The translations under genes were made by a program, and so were the position numbers. Shown piece by piece: positions 1-10,426 of a DNA stretch of 64,000 nt. A model generated the notes under the pieces. That model made no database searches and was not told the origin of the DNA. It saw nothing but the letters and a program-made list of their open reading frames with translations. This DNA comes from Kazachstania africana CBS 2517 (lineage: Eukaryota; Ascomycota; Saccharomycetes; Saccharomycetales; Saccharomycetaceae), in NCBI RefSeq assembly GCF_000304475.1, contig NC_018940.1, positions 124,001-188,000 of the forward strand, in the 5' to 3' direction. How positions within the stretch are numbered: the stretch's first letter is position 1; each line of letters starts with the position of its first letter.

Positions 1-348
1 TACTGGTAACTGTAAGAACCGTACCACATTCATTGGTTCTTCAAAGAGGAATTGTTGACTGTCATACCGAGGCCATCTCCTTCATTCAATGCATTATAAA
101 GTATATATGTCTTCATTACTTGTTTCGACGCGTCAAATTTCCAGTTTGGCGTTTCCGCATCAAATTAACGGGAGTTCCGATCGTGGGGACCCACGATCGG
201 AATTTTGTCCCTCAAAGATCTATTCTTGGAGAGAAAATGGAAATTAGAAACGTTTTAGAAACATGCTGGAAACAATAATGCATATTTTTAACATTATTCA
301 TACATATTATACTTTTTTCACTATTTACTTGCCTAGTGGTGCTATCAA
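1..348. other. Non-coding left edge of window, with a perfect inverted repeat
   Basis: No ATG-initiated reading frame of substance is present here. The only structure I see is the inverted repeat listed separately at 175-202. The stretch lies beyond the 3' end of UTP15, so it may belong to the 3' or promoter region of a gene to the left of the window. Confidence 0.5.
175..202. repeat. Perfect 13-bp inverted repeat with 2-nt spacer
   Basis: The left arm TTCCGATCGTGGG is followed by GA and then by its exact reverse complement CCCACGATCGGAA. It could form a hairpin, or it could be a binding site for a dimeric factor; the arms contain CGATCG. It is far from any coding sequence seen here and its function is unknown. 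Confidence 0.75.
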
Positions 349-1875
349 TTAGCTAGTTAATAATTGGAGCATACCTTCTATCTTCTGAGCCTCGCTTGCC
401 TTGTATACTTCTTCTGCTACTTTATCTCTCAAGTTATTAACTAGCTCTTCCAAAACGGGCGAACTCTTGAGACCGTTTCCGTACAATTCTAATACTACAG
501 CAATCCAGTCCGCTACCACAGGGGCTGATCTGACGTCTTCGATTCCTTTCAAACACCAGTTCAAAAGCGGCTCAAGAGAGGACTCGTCTCTGTTGTATAA
601 AGCTACACGAATCTTCCCACGTCTACGAAGTTCTTGTAAGACTGTAAGTGTCAATTCTTTTGCCATACCAGGCACGAAAGCACTATCTAATGCGGCACTC
701 CATTTGAATTGGTTTATGTATCTTTCGAAATTACGTAGAGGACGTTGTTGTTTCATCTTGTCGTTGTGAATAATATGCTCTTGATCACCTTCGTATTCGG
801 AACCACGCATCATTCTTTGGAAATTATTACTCTTTACAGTTTTTGCTGTAGTACTTGTCGATTTTGGTTGTTTTTCTTTCTTCTTTGTTCTAATTGCCAG
901 TAGACCAGAAGACATACCGACCACTAGGTGTCTATTACCTTGACTTCCACTTGGTGACACAGCACAACTTAGTACTGGACTGGAGAACTTCCAACCGAAT
1001 TTGACTTTGAAATTGTCTAAAGGGTCGAAAACCTTTACATGACCGTCGAGGGACGATGCAATCAATGCAGATGACATTGGAGATTCGAAATTTTCGACAT
1101 AATCCAGATTTGTGACTGTCTTGTTGAAATTTCCTCTTTCATATAGTTTCTTATTACTGGTTAAATCCCATACTTTGAAATTGGAACCTCCAGCCGATAC
1201 TAATTGTGTTGGTGATATGGCGATTATGCTTTCCACAGGTTGGTCATGATTTAGAGAATAAATTGGAGAAGAACCTTCCGCACGGGTATCATATAGACGA
1301 ACTAAGCCGTCATATGAACCTGTGGCAATTAGATGAGGCGCTGATGGGATAAATGTGACAGAACGCACATAATCTGAGGCACCAGTAAGTTCCTGTGCTT
1401 CGTATGCATGAGATATATCCCATATTCTTGTTACTCTGTCGTCACTGGTGGTAACAAGTGTCTTATTGTCCTGCGGGTGGAATTTGGTTACATGTGTTGG
1501 ATGAGTGGAGGCATTGATAGAAAGCAGTATAGATCTTGGATTGTACGCATCGTAGACGGAAACTAAACCCGTAGCATCACCAGCAACAAGTAATTTACCA
1601 TCATTCCTAAAGGATGCAGAATATACAACGTCTTTAAATCTTGAAAAAGTCTTTACCACCTGTCTAGTCTTGGATGAGAATATCTGTACTCTTGTAGAGG
1701 ATGTGACTGCAAAATCGAACGGACTCTTTGGGTTGAATGCAATATGTGTGACACTATTATGTTCTTTTACCAATTGTGCATGCGAATATTGACGCCAATA
1801 ACGCTGTTCCGGGGTAGTTTGTTGTGGAAGTGCTGCAGACTTCGAAGTAACAATTCTTGGCCTAGTCGATGACAT
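349..1875 (-). CDS. UTP15: U3 snoRNP / t-UTP subcomplex WD40 protein Utp15
   Basis: Nucleolar component of the small-subunit processome (t-UTP/UtpA subcomplex). It is needed for 18S rRNA maturation and linked to rDNA transcription. The 508-residue protein is close to the S. cerevisiae length (about 513). WD40 repeats fill roughly residues 35-330, with clear units ending VTRIWD, LVRLYD, FKVWD and VKVFD. A helical C-terminal UTP15 domain follows (about 370-500). The start at 1875 is an ATG followed by MSSTRPRIVTSKSAALPQQT, typical of the family. It is divergent from AIP1 (YMR093W-YMR092C order). The shared promoter carries PAC, RRPE and Reb1-type motifs, fitting ribosome-biogenesis regulation. 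Confidence 0.96.
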   Translation of the reverse strand: MSSTRPRIVTSKSAALPQQTTPEQRYWRQYSHAQLVKEHNSVTHIAFNPKSPFDFAVTSSTRVQIFSSKTRQVVKTFSRFKDVVYSASFRNDGKLLVAGDATGLVSVYDAYNPRSILLSINASTHPTHVTKFHPQDNKTLVTTSDDRVTRIWDISHAYEAQELTGASDYVRSVTFIPSAPHLIATGSYDGLVRLYDTRAEGSSPIYSLNHDQPVESIIAISPTQLVSAGGSNFKVWDLTSNKKLYERGNFNKTVTNLDYVENFESPMSSALIASSLDGHVKVFDPLDNFKVKFGWKFSSPVLSCAVSPSGSQGNRHLVVGMSSGLLAIRTKKKEKQPKSTSTTAKTVKSNNFQRMMRGSEYEGDQEHIIHNDKMKQQRPLRNFERYINQFKWSAALDSAFVPGMAKELTLTVLQELRRRGKIRVALYNRDESSLEPLLNWCLKGIEDVRSAPVVADWIAVVLELYGNGLKSSPVLEELVNNLRDKVAEEVYKASEAQKIEGMLQLLTS

Positions 1876-1935
1876 TATGGTATGGTTGGGGCGTTATAGG
1901 ATTCAATAATTACAACTTATCCCATACTAAAAATC

Positions 1936-2008
1936 GATGAGATGAGCTTCAAAATTCGTTTTTTTTTCACTGCAGGAAAAAAAAAATTCAATTTTTCTGA
2001 AAAATTTT
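1936..2008. promoter_or_regulatory. PAC and RRPE motifs of the UTP15 promoter
   Basis: GATGAGATGAG at 1936-1946 matches the PAC core (GATGAG) twice. TGAAAAATTTT at 1998-2008 is a perfect RRPE. They lie about 60 and 125 bp upstream of the UTP15 start. In yeasts this pair marks ribosome-biogenesis genes (Dot6/Tod6 for PAC, Stb3 for RRPE), which fits UTP15. Confidence 0.8.
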
Positions 2009-2039
2009 CCAGCGTGCAAAATGATGGAATACGCAGCCG

Positions 2040-2046
2040 TTACCCG
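2040..2046 (+). promoter_or_regulatory. Reb1-type site TTACCCG
   Basis: A perfect TTACCCG general-regulatory-factor core lies midway between UTP15 and AIP1, where it could set a nucleosome-free region separating the two promoters. The assignment is by motif only. Confidence 0.5.
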
Positions 2047-2325
2047 ACGGCTGTTTTACAACCTGCCATATATACATAAAATGGCCAGACGTCCCTTTAT
2101 TATGTGAATATTAACAGTAGATAGGCCTTCTTGGCTCACATTGATCCTTCATTAGCCGTTGCAATGTCTCTTTTCATGTGGGTGTCTGCCTGGCCTCTCG
2201 CTATGCGCTCTTTATTTTGCTGTCGTCAAGGCCCCTTTTGGTAGGATTAGTATGAAAAAAGACACAGTTGAAGAATTCAGTGGATTACTGTCATCTTGAG
2301 AGGGGTAACAAGAGCGTAAGATATC

Positions 2326-4149
2326 ATGTCATCCATTCGTTTGAAGTCAATTATTCCTCCACAACCATCTACTCAACGTAACTTTACCACTCATCTATCT
2401 TACGATGAGACTACGGATAGTATTGCCTATCCATGTGGTAAATCTGCGTTTGTTAGATCATTGGCTACTGATCGTGTCATCCAATTTATAGGCCATGGTT
2501 CTTCAAATGTCACCGTGGTTAGATTCTCGCCGATTAAGAATTCGCAATACCTGGCATCTGGTGATGAATCTGGTAAAGTGATTGTCTGGGGTTGGACTGT
2601 AGATTCTGAAACTAATGTCGTGGAAACAACCATTAAATCCGAGTTTCACGTCTTAGCAGCTCCTATCTTAGATATTTCGTGGGATTTCGAAGGTAAGAGG
2701 CTATGTGTGGTAGGTGACGGTAAAGATAAATTTGGTGTATTCATTTCTTGGGATTCAGGTAATTCCCTAGGTGAAATTTCAGGTCATTCACAGCGTATCA
2801 ATGCCTGTCATTTCAAGCAATCAAGGCCCATGAGATGCATTACCGTAGGAGATGACGGTGCAGTGATATTCTACCAAGGACCACCTTTCAAGTTTGCTGC
2901 AAGTGATAGATCACACCATCAACAGGGTAAATTTATTAGAGATGTTGAATTTTCTCCAAACACCGGTGAATTTGTCGTGTCAGTGGGTTCTGATAGAAGA
3001 ATTGTATGTTATGATGGGAAAACTGGCGAATTCATCAAATATGTTGAAGATTCAGAAGAAAAAATTAATGGTGGTATCTTTGCCATTTCTTGGTTAGATG
3101 AAGCTAAATTTGCCACAGCGAGTGCAGATGCATGTATAAGAATTTGGGATGTGAAAGGATCTAAATGTGTTCAAAAATGGAGTTTACCAGAAGCCTCATT
3201 GGAAAATCAATTAGTCGGTATCGTAGCAACAAAGAATAATGGAGTTATATCACTATCATTGGATGGTTCTTTAAACATGTATGAAATTGGTAAAAATGAC
3301 TGTATCAGAACTATCAGAGGTCACAATAAGGGTATCACAGCCTTAGCAGTTAACCCTTTAATTACTGGTTCATATGATGGTAGAATCATTGACTGGAACT
3401 CTGACTCCGCTGTCATGTATAGCAATCACACTAATCTCGTTGTCTCAATAGATAATAGTAAGTATCCAACTTTCTCCACTGTGGCGTGGGATGATACATT
3501 GAGAGTCAAAGGTGAACCTCAGTACAAATTTGATTCCCAACCAAAAGTATCCACCAACGACAATAACGCTACTACTGCAGTTCTTACCAACTCTGATGAT
3601 CTACTAGTAATGAACTCTTTTAATGGCCAGATTTTACAAAGTTTGAAGTTGCAAGAACCGGCCAGTGCACTTGGCTTGAGCAAGAGTTTAATTGCCGTCG
3701 CATACGAACAATCTAATTCAATTGAAGTGTTTAAATCCTCAGATTTGTCAGTGAGTTACAAATTATCGACGCCATTACGCGCCACACCTTCATATGTTTC
3801 TATTTCTCCGTCAGAAAAGTATTTGGCTGCTGGGGACGTACTAGGTAAAATTTTGTTATTTGAACTAGACTCAAAGCAAGTGAAAACATCCAGATGGGCT
3901 TTCCATAACAGTAAGATCAATGCGATCTCATGGAAACCAACATCAGATGATGAAGATGAAGACCTGGTAGCTACCGGCTCACTAGACACTAACATCTTTG
4001 TGTATTCCGTCAAGAGACCAATGAAAACTATCAAATACCTAAATGCTCACAAAGATGGTGTGACAGGATTGTTATGGGAAGACGCCGACTCCCTTGTAAG
4101 TTCTGGGGCAGATGCATGTATCAAGAAGTGGGATGTCCAGTTAGAATAG
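2326..4149 (+). CDS. AIP1: Actin-interacting protein 1 (cofilin cofactor)
   Basis: Aip1 works with cofilin to disassemble and cap actin filaments at cortical patches. The 607-residue product (S. cerevisiae about 615) is made entirely of WD40 repeats that should fold into two seven-bladed propellers. Visible blades end in [39 protein letters not shown] and the terminal [11 protein letters not shown]. The start [20 protein letters not shown] is the family N-terminus. It is divergent from UTP15 and followed in tandem by NPL6, which in S. cerevisiae has the same orientation relative to AIP1. Confidence 0.96.
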   Translation: MSSIRLKSIIPPQPSTQRNFTTHLSYDETTDSIAYPCGKSAFVRSLATDRVIQFIGHGSSNVTVVRFSPIKNSQYLASGDESGKVIVWGWTVDSETNVVETTIKSEFHVLAAPILDISWDFEGKRLCVVGDGKDKFGVFISWDSGNSLGEISGHSQRINACHFKQSRPMRCITVGDDGAVIFYQGPPFKFAASDRSHHQQGKFIRDVEFSPNTGEFVVSVGSDRRIVCYDGKTGEFIKYVEDSEEKINGGIFAISWLDEAKFATASADACIRIWDVKGSKCVQKWSLPEASLENQLVGIVATKNNGVISLSLDGSLNMYEIGKNDCIRTIRGHNKGITALAVNPLITGSYDGRIIDWNSDSAVMYSNHTNLVVSIDNSKYPTFSTVAWDDTLRVKGEPQYKFDSQPKVSTNDNNATTAVLTNSDDLLVMNSFNGQILQSLKLQEPASALGLSKSLIAVAYEQSNSIEVFKSSDLSVSYKLSTPLRATPSYVSISPSEKYLAAGDVLGKILLFELDSKQVKTSRWAFHNSKINAISWKPTSDDEDEDLVATGSLDTNIFVYSVKRPMKTIKYLNAHKDGVTGLLWEDADSLVSSGADACIKKWDVQLE

Positions 4150-4366
4150 TTAGATTTGTACATATTTCATAAAAGTTGCCATCATGGTGTAGATTGATGT
4201 TTTCTACAATGTTTCGCAAAGATCGTTGTATACGTTTCAATTTCTCATTCGCGGTTGGATATGATAAAATACAAAAAGCTAATAAATACATATGTATATG
4301 GAGAGACATATTTGATTAGCATTGCTTTTAAGAGTAACGTAATAGGATATTGCGAGTTTGTTTGTT

Positions 4367-5719
4367 ATGAGTGACATTGAAAGTAGCCCAAGTAGAAGCG
4401 GAACCCGTTCACGTTCTCGCTCAACAGCTAATAAGCCAAGTTACAAGCTCGATTTGGAAGATCCTGATTTGAAAGACATTGAATTTGACGAAGAAAGAGA
4501 TGAAGATTACGAGGAAGACGGAGTAGAGGCTGACATACCGGGGGATAATGATGATGACGATGAAGATGATGAAGCAGAAGTTTCTTTTGAAGAAGGACGT
4601 GGAAGGGCCTCAAAAAGAAGAATTACTGTAGAGGACGATGAAGATCAATCACAGATTGCAGACACCGACAGGTCAGATTCTAATCTTTCCTCTTCTATAC
4701 CAAGTAAGAAAGTTCGAATGGGTCATCCTGTTGATTCCGAGGGAAATCCGATTCCAGTTGTCGATGATGAATATGCTTTGCCTGAAGACGAAGAAGGTGA
4801 GGCTAAAATTACAAAAGATGGGGAGCTCTTAGGTGATAGAGAATTTCTCGTAAGAACATTTACATTGTATGATCGTGGAAACCGTCAATATATGTTATCT
4901 ACAGAGCCAGCAAGGGCTGTTGGACTCAGGGACTCCCATTTATTCTTTCAATATCATCCAAATCTTTACAAAGTCATTTTATCTCAAGAACAAAAAAACA
5001 ATTTAATCGATCGTGGTGTCCTACCATATTCTTATAGGAATAGGCAAATTGCATTAGTGGCAGCAAGAAGTGTTTTCAGAGAATTTGGGGCTAGAATAAT
5101 TAAAGATGGTAAAAATATCACTGATGATTATTACGTACAAAGACTACGTGAAGAAGGAAACCTTGTAGAAGGTACACCTGTCACAGATGTAGAACATAAG
5201 TCCATCCCCAGGGATAGCGAAAGTGTAGAGAATCTTGAGGTTGCACCTACGTCCACTGGTCAACCCTCATATCCAGCAAAGACTACTGTCGAGTATTTTG
5301 ACCGTAAAAATTCCACTGCACATGCAGGTGCGTCGACTTTTGGATCTACAAAACAGTTAAATTCTACCAATTGGCTATATCAACATGCAGCAGCATGCAG
5401 TAGGTTTAATAGTGATATGTACTACGACAGAGTGAAAGTATTGTTAATAGATCATCAAGGTTTGAGAGATCCATACACAAATGTATTACACCTGCCACAA
5501 TCCACACAAGCAACAAAGGTACAGGGATATTATAAAAGAGAAGCGTCAGCTCCTTTGGAAAATGATGCAGAGATTGTTTACGAAACTTTAATACGTGATG
5601 ATGATTTGACAAGAGTAAAGACTGGCCTACTTGATGTACCACAGGAGATTTACGAAGGTGTTGTAGACGAAGAGACAAAGAGAGCAATTGAAGAACAAAA
5701 AGAATTTGAAAGTAAATGA
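4367..5719 (+). CDS. NPL6: RSC chromatin-remodelling complex subunit Npl6/Rsc7
   Basis: Subunit of the RSC nucleosome-remodelling complex in the nucleus. The protein is 450 residues from the ATG at 4367; an in-frame TTG three codons earlier is not used as the start. The N-terminal 130 residues are Ser/Arg-rich, then strongly acidic (runs of D/E). The conserved RSC7/SWP82 domain follows at about 145-275, with landmarks DREFLVRTFTLYDRG, RQYMLSTEPAR and RSVFREFGARIIKDG. The C-terminal half contains the conserved block around DMYYDRVKVLLIDHQGLRDP. Position after AIP1 matches YMR091C. Confidence 0.93.
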   Translation: MSDIESSPSRSGTRSRSRSTANKPSYKLDLEDPDLKDIEFDEERDEDYEEDGVEADIPGDNDDDDEDDEAEVSFEEGRGRASKRRITVEDDEDQSQIADTDRSDSNLSSSIPSKKVRMGHPVDSEGNPIPVVDDEYALPEDEEGEAKITKDGELLGDREFLVRTFTLYDRGNRQYMLSTEPARAVGLRDSHLFFQYHPNLYKVILSQEQKNNLIDRGVLPYSYRNRQIALVAARSVFREFGARIIKDGKNITDDYYVQRLREEGNLVEGTPVTDVEHKSIPRDSESVENLEVAPTSTGQPSYPAKTTVEYFDRKNSTAHAGASTFGSTKQLNSTNWLYQHAAACSRFNSDMYYDRVKVLLIDHQGLRDPYTNVLHLPQSTQATKVQGYYKREASAPLENDAEIVYETLIRDDDLTRVKTGLLDVPQEIYEGVVDEETKRAIEEQKEFESK

Positions 5720-5899
5720 TTGTACCTCATTTATAATGATCAAACTGAAAACTATGTAATATTATTTTTATAAACCTTTAAGGATTCTTCAATCGATTCA
5801 TTTTCAGAACTGAATGTTACTCTGTAAAGAAATACACTGAGAAAAGAATTAGCTTTCGTTATACAATCTTATATGAGATCAAGTGTATATATATTGCCA

Positions 5900-6586
5900 T
5901 TATAAATTTTTAATAATATCATTTACTGATCTATCACCATTCAATAAAGGAATAGTTTTTCTCGAAGTCTCTTTAGGATGCTTCAAGCATTCTTTTATGA
6001 AGAGTGCAACATCAGCTCTAGTGATACTTGGATCAGTCCTCAATCTCTCATCGATGTCCTTAACTAAAGTAAATTTTCCGATAGAATCCTCCAAAGTTAA
6101 ATTTCCAGGTTGTAAGATAGTATAATCTAAAGTAGAGCTTCTAACTTCATGATCAGCAGCTCGCTTAGCAATATAATAGTTTCTCAAACTTTCAATATTC
6201 CACCAGAATGAACGGTCTTCGGCTTTGATAGCTGAGACCAAAATGAATCTTTTAATTCCAACTGCTTCACAAGCTTCCATAGCTTTGACACAGCCGTCTA
6301 AATCCACTGTGAAGATTCTTTCAATGCCCTTACCTCCCGCACCTGCACTAAAAATAACGGCATCATAACCCTTGATAGCATCAGAAATCTGTGAGACACT
6401 AGAATGTTCCACACTTGTTAAAGTAGCGTCTATTTTAAGCTCATTTTGAAAGAAATCCTGCTGTTCTTTGGATCTAACCACGGCCAATGGAGTGGCAAAA
6501 TTGGTTGGGTCATTAACTAATTCTTTAATAACTAAGCGACCGACTTTACCATTGGCTCCGATAACTGCAACTTTCAGTGGGGACAT
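5900..6586 (-). CDS. YMR090W: NAD(P)-binding atypical SDR reductase, YMR090W family (copy 1)
   Basis: Member of the atypical short-chain dehydrogenase/NmrA-like group; in yeast the family is cytoplasmic with no firmly known substrate. The 228-residue protein starts MSPLKVAVIGANGKVGR, a dinucleotide-binding glycine motif (GxxGxxG) following beta-1. Later landmarks are FSAGAGGKG, FTVDLDGCVKAMEA, the YIAKRAADHEVR helix with the SDR-type Tyr/Lys, and DYTILQPG. It is the downstream member of a tandem pair with 6791-7459, about 200 bp apart and on the same strand. It carries the extra GKG residues seen in the S. cerevisiae protein, so it is the more canonical copy. Confidence 0.92.
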   Translation of the reverse strand: MSPLKVAVIGANGKVGRLVIKELVNDPTNFATPLAVVRSKEQQDFFQNELKIDATLTSVEHSSVSQISDAIKGYDAVIFSAGAGGKGIERIFTVDLDGCVKAMEACEAVGIKRFILVSAIKAEDRSFWWNIESLRNYYIAKRAADHEVRSSTLDYTILQPGNLTLEDSIGKFTLVKDIDERLRTDPSITRADVALFIKECLKHPKETSRKTIPLLNGDRSVNDIIKNL

Positions 6587-6790
6587 TACTATATATGATT
6601 CTATTTATGTCTTTGTATGGAATGCTATCAATTAATTAAAAATTGGACATCCCTTCCTTTATATACGTAATTTCGTAATCAGGATGCCCGCGCCATACAA
6701 AACAACGCTCCTTCAAGAAAAGATTTCAACTGTTGATTATTAAAGGGCATATATAGGGTTATACAAAAATGTGTGAAAAAAAAGGCGTCA

Positions 6791-7459
6791 CTACAATAGA
6801 GAAATCACAGTGGAGGCAGCTTCAGTGCCGTTGAGTAATGGGATAGTTTTGCGAATGGTGTTTTTTGGTTGTGTGAGACATTCTTTGATAAAACTAGCGA
6901 CGTCTTCTCTTTGGCAAGATTTGTCCACTTCCATTTGCTCATCAATTTTGTCCACTGGGGTGAACAATCCCGTCCCCTTTTCATCGTAAAGCCAGCCTGG
7001 TTGCACAATGGTGTAATCCAGATCCCTGGTCCTCAAATCTCTATCAGCAGCCCTCTTGGCTATGTAATACTCTCTCAAACCAGGAATAGATTCCCAGAAA
7101 GTACGATCTTCCGCTTTCAAAGCTGAAACAAGAATGAAACGTCTTATTCCGGTCTTTTCAGCGGCTTCCATGACTTTGACACACCCGTCTAGATCCACCG
7201 TGAAGAATTTGTTTCCAGAGCCAGCGGTGAAAACGATGGCATTGCAGTCAGCGATAGCATGAGCAATGTCATCCACTGATGAATTTTCTAAATCGATTAA
7301 ACCCGCATCCACGCCGACAGACTGTTCGAAATACTTCTTCTGTTGGCTCGTTCTGACTAATACCAGAGGGGTCTTGAAATTTGTAGAATCTTCCTTCAAT
7401 TGTGTCACCAGTACTCTACCAACTCTCCCAGTCGCTCCAAAAACAGCTACTTTTAACAT
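6791..7459 (-). CDS. NAD(P)-binding atypical SDR reductase, YMR090W family (copy 2)
   Basis: Tandem paralogue of the gene at 5900-6586; about half of the residues match by eye. The 222-residue product starts MLKVAVFGATGRVGR with the dinucleotide-binding motif intact and keeps FTVDLDGCVKVMEA, REYYIAKRAADRDLR and LDYTIVQPGW. It lacks two N-terminal residues and a three-residue GKG insertion found in copy 1. Divergence spread over the whole length, with both frames open, suggests an old duplication kept under selection. Its promoter region (7460-8071) has unusual TTCC/GGAA palindromes. The substrate is unknown. Confidence 0.9.
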   Translation of the reverse strand: MLKVAVFGATGRVGRVLVTQLKEDSTNFKTPLVLVRTSQQKKYFEQSVGVDAGLIDLENSSVDDIAHAIADCNAIVFTAGSGNKFFTVDLDGCVKVMEAAEKTGIRRFILVSALKAEDRTFWESIPGLREYYIAKRAADRDLRTRDLDYTIVQPGWLYDEKGTGLFTPVDKIDEQMEVDKSCQREDVASFIKECLTQPKNTIRKTIPLLNGTEAASTVISLL

Positions 7460-8071
7460 TGTTATACGTTATTTATTGTTGTAACTATGTAACTGTCAGA
7501 AGAACAAAGAACCCACTTCCTTTTCAGCTATCTATACTGAGTTCAATCGTTTTATTTATATCCGGGAGTATTACAATGTGCTTAACCATCGAGGCATTGT
7601 CACCTGGATTAATTCCCTTCTTGGCAATAGAACAGACGGGTAGACGGAACGGTGTTTTCCTCATCGTATTGTCTTCCGGAAAACCCCGTTCCGTTATAAG
7701 TTAAAGTGTGCCTTTACTTCTCTAGGAATACTGATTTACGGGCTTTTTCCCGGAAAGGGGTTTCCCAAATAGGAAACTCTTTCTCCCGTTCAAAACGAGA
7801 GAGATTTGCATGCCCTAACTTTCTTCAGATTTTTAACCCTCTTTTGTATCACTTATGACGTTCTGTCATGTGACCTCGGAATTTTTCTAGTAATAATCAT
7901 TTCTTACCAATCAAGCTCGCATAAATGTAGTCAAATATGGTGGATTTTAATGAGGCAATTGGTTATTGGAACTGAGCCATTGGAATAAAGACACATATTT
8001 GGCGAACCCGTGTGAGCATAAGATATTCTTCTAGGGCTCATTTAACTATCTAAGAATTTTTGGAAGTGAGT
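7460..8071. other. Divergent promoter region between YMR090W copy 2 and YTA12
   Basis: This 612-bp region has no supported gene; short open frames here begin at TTG codons or lack recognisable content. The half near 7660-7800 is rich in GGAA/TTCC motifs and AGGGG, listed separately. Confidence 0.6.
7674..7760. promoter_or_regulatory. Cluster of TTCC/GGAA palindromes and a stress-response element
   Basis: TTCCGGAA lies at 7674-7681, the symmetric TTTCCCGGAAA at 7746-7756, and AGGGG (STRE core for Msn2/4) at 7756-7760. More GGAA and TTCC half-sites lie around 7764-7795. The cluster is 215-300 bp upstream of the second YMR090W-like gene. CGG/CCG-containing palindromes are typical of Zn2Cys6 regulators, but no particular factor can be named. 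Confidence 0.4.
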
Positions 8072-10426
8072 ATGCTGGGCAGTTTCGCTCGTTGTTCAAG
8101 AAATGTCCTACAAAAGAACTCCCTGCTGACTTTAAGGTACCAGGGACGAAGATATCTACCACTAGTGTCTAGGCTGACTCCTATAAGCAGGCAGAATTAC
8201 TTCCATACTGCTTCTATATGGTACCAAAAGGATGCCACTGGTAAAGATTTGGAGAAAATAAGAAAAGAAATTGAGAAGTACATTAGTGAGACAAAGACGA
8301 ATAAAAACATTTCTGATGAGGAGAGGCAGCGGAAGATAGAAGAAGGTATCAAGAAACTGGAAGATACGATAATAAAACAACAGAAACGAGAGAATCCTAA
8401 CCCAAAAAAGAGCGCAGAGAGCAGTAATGATAAACCACCACAATTTAACACTAATAAATTGAATGATCCTGCCGCTAATCCTAATAACAATGTCAACTTA
8501 TTGCAATTAGGCTTGACCCTCTTTTTATTATCTTACTTGTTAGATTTGTACAATGACAAGAGAGAAAATACAGAAATAACGTGGCAAGAGTTTAGGACGG
8601 ATTTTCTTTCAAAACACCTGGTGGAGCAATTGACTGTTATGAATAAGTCGGTTGTTAAAATAAAATTGAATGAATCAGGAATATCTAAACATGGCAACGA
8701 CGAACACAAAACATTCTATTTTAAAATTGGCTCGATTGAGAATTTTGAACGTAAATTAAGTAAAGCGCAGGAAGAATTAGGAATCGAAAACGATTTCAGA
8801 ATACCAGTGAATTACACTCAGGAGGGTAACTATGCAAGAGCTCTCTTCCAATTATTACCTACTGCTTTGATGATTGTAGGGCTTATCTGGATAACTAAAA
8901 AATCTGCACAATCTGCGGCGGGGACTCGTGGTGGAATATTCGGAATGAGTCGTTCTAAAGCCAAGCAATTTAATAGCGACACAGCTGTGAAAATTAAATT
9001 CAATGATGTGGCAGGTTGTGATGAAGCTAAAGAAGAAATTATGGAATTTGTCAGTTTTTTAAAAGATCCCGTACGTTATGAAAAGATGGGGGCCAAAATT
9101 CCAAGAGGGGCCATTTTATCAGGACCGCCTGGTACAGGTAAAACTTTGTTAGCTAAGGCTACTGCTGGTGAGGCAGGGGTACCGTTCTATTTTGTTTCTG
9201 GTTCTGAGTTTGTAGAGATGTTTGTTGGTGTGGGTGCTGCTAGAGTACGTGATCTTTTCAAAACTGCAAGAGAAAACGCACCTTCTATTGTATTCATTGA
9301 TGAGATTGATGCAATTGGGAAGGCTAGACAGAAAGGTAACTTTTCGGGTGCAAATGATGAAAGAGAAAGCACTTTGAACCAAATGCTAGTGGAAATGGAC
9401 GGTTTTACACCTTCAGATCATGTTGTGGTTCTTGCTGGCACAAATAGACCAGACATATTGGATCGAGCTTTATTGAGACCAGGACGGTTTGATCGACATA
9501 TTAATATCGATAAACCAGAGTTAGAGGGTCGAAAAGAAATTTTTGCAGTTCATTTGAAAGGATTAAAACTCGCCAATACAATTTTTGATTTAAAAAACAG
9601 ATTGGCAGCTTTGACGCCAGGTTTTTCGGGTGCCGATATTGCAAACGTTTGTAATGAAGCTGCTTTAATTGCCGCCAGAACAGATTCACATGCGGTTGTA
9701 TTGACCCATTTTGAGCATGCTATCGAGAGAGTTATTGGAGGAGTTGAAAGAAAATCTAAAGTATTATCTCCTGAGGAAAAACAGATTGTAGCCTATCATG
9801 AAGCTGGTCATGCCATTTGCGGTTGGTACTTAAAATATGCAGATCCACTACTGAAAGTAAGTATCATTCCTCGCGGACAAGGTGCTTTGGGGTATGCACA
9901 GTATTTACCAGGTGACATTTTCTTATTAAGCGAACAACAACTGAAGGATAGAATGACTATGTCCTTGGGTGGAAGAGTGTCAGAAGAACTTCATTTTGCT
10001 TCCGTCACATCTGGTGCTTCAGATGATTTCAAGAAAGTCACTAACATGGCCACGGCTATGGTCACGCAACTAGGGATGAGTCCAAAGATTGGTTGGATTA
10101 ATTATCAAAGAGAGGATGAAACTGATTTGACAAAACCATTTTCTGAAGAAACAGGGGACCTTATTGATCAAGAAATTCACAGACTCATTCAGGATTGTTA
10201 TGAAACATGTAAAAAATTGCTAAAAGAAAAGGCATCTGAGCTGGAAAAAGTCGCCCAGTTTTTGTTACGTAAAGAGGTGTTGACAAGAGAAGATATGATA
10301 ACGTTGTTGGGAAAACGGCCATTCCCCGAAAGAAATGATGCTTTTGACAAATATCTAAATAAAAGAGAAACAGAAAGATTGAGTAAGGAGGGGAGAGACA
10401 ATGGCATAGCTCCCAATCCAGCTTAA
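8072..10426 (+). CDS. YTA12: Mitochondrial m-AAA protease subunit Yta12 (Rca1)
   Basis: Catalytic subunit of the inner-membrane m-AAA protease, which degrades unassembled membrane proteins and matures some precursors; it forms a hetero-hexamer with Afg3. From the ATG at 8072 the protein has 784 residues, shorter than the S. cerevisiae 825. It opens with an Arg/Ser-rich mitochondrial presequence and a charged coiled region. Two membrane segments lie near residues 143-160 and 258-275. The AAA domain has Walker A GPPGTGKT (around 350), Walker B FIDEIDA and the second region of homology with LLRPGRFDR. The FtsH peptidase domain has zinc motif HEAGH (around 576). Synteny matches YMR089C. Confidence 0.97.
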   Translation: MLGSFARCSRNVLQKNSLLTLRYQGRRYLPLVSRLTPISRQNYFHTASIWYQKDATGKDLEKIRKEIEKYISETKTNKNISDEERQRKIEEGIKKLEDTIIKQQKRENPNPKKSAESSNDKPPQFNTNKLNDPAANPNNNVNLLQLGLTLFLLSYLLDLYNDKRENTEITWQEFRTDFLSKHLVEQLTVMNKSVVKIKLNESGISKHGNDEHKTFYFKIGSIENFERKLSKAQEELGIENDFRIPVNYTQEGNYARALFQLLPTALMIVGLIWITKKSAQSAAGTRGGIFGMSRSKAKQFNSDTAVKIKFNDVAGCDEAKEEIMEFVSFLKDPVRYEKMGAKIPRGAILSGPPGTGKTLLAKATAGEAGVPFYFVSGSEFVEMFVGVGAARVRDLFKTARENAPSIVFIDEIDAIGKARQKGNFSGANDERESTLNQMLVEMDGFTPSDHVVVLAGTNRPDILDRALLRPGRFDRHINIDKPELEGRKEIFAVHLKGLKLANTIFDLKNRLAALTPGFSGADIANVCNEAALIAARTDSHAVVLTHFEHAIERVIGGVERKSKVLSPEEKQIVAYHEAGHAICGWYLKYADPLLKVSIIPRGQGALGYAQYLPGDIFLLSEQQLKDRMTMSLGGRVSEELHFASVTSGASDDFKKVTNMATAMVTQLGMSPKIGWINYQREDETDLTKPFSEETGDLIDQEIHRLIQDCYETCKKLLKEKASELEKVAQFLLRKEVLTREDMITLLGKRPFPERNDAFDKYLNKRETERLSKEGRDNGIAPNPA

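Larger units (their letters stand above)
1876..2325. other. Divergent UTP15/AIP1 intergenic promoter region
   Basis: This 450-bp spacer holds the promoters of both flanking genes. It contains a PAC-type GATGAG repeat, an RRPE motif, a poly-T/poly-A tract near 1959-1986, and a Reb1-type site, each listed separately. No reading frame is supported. Confidence 0.7.
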
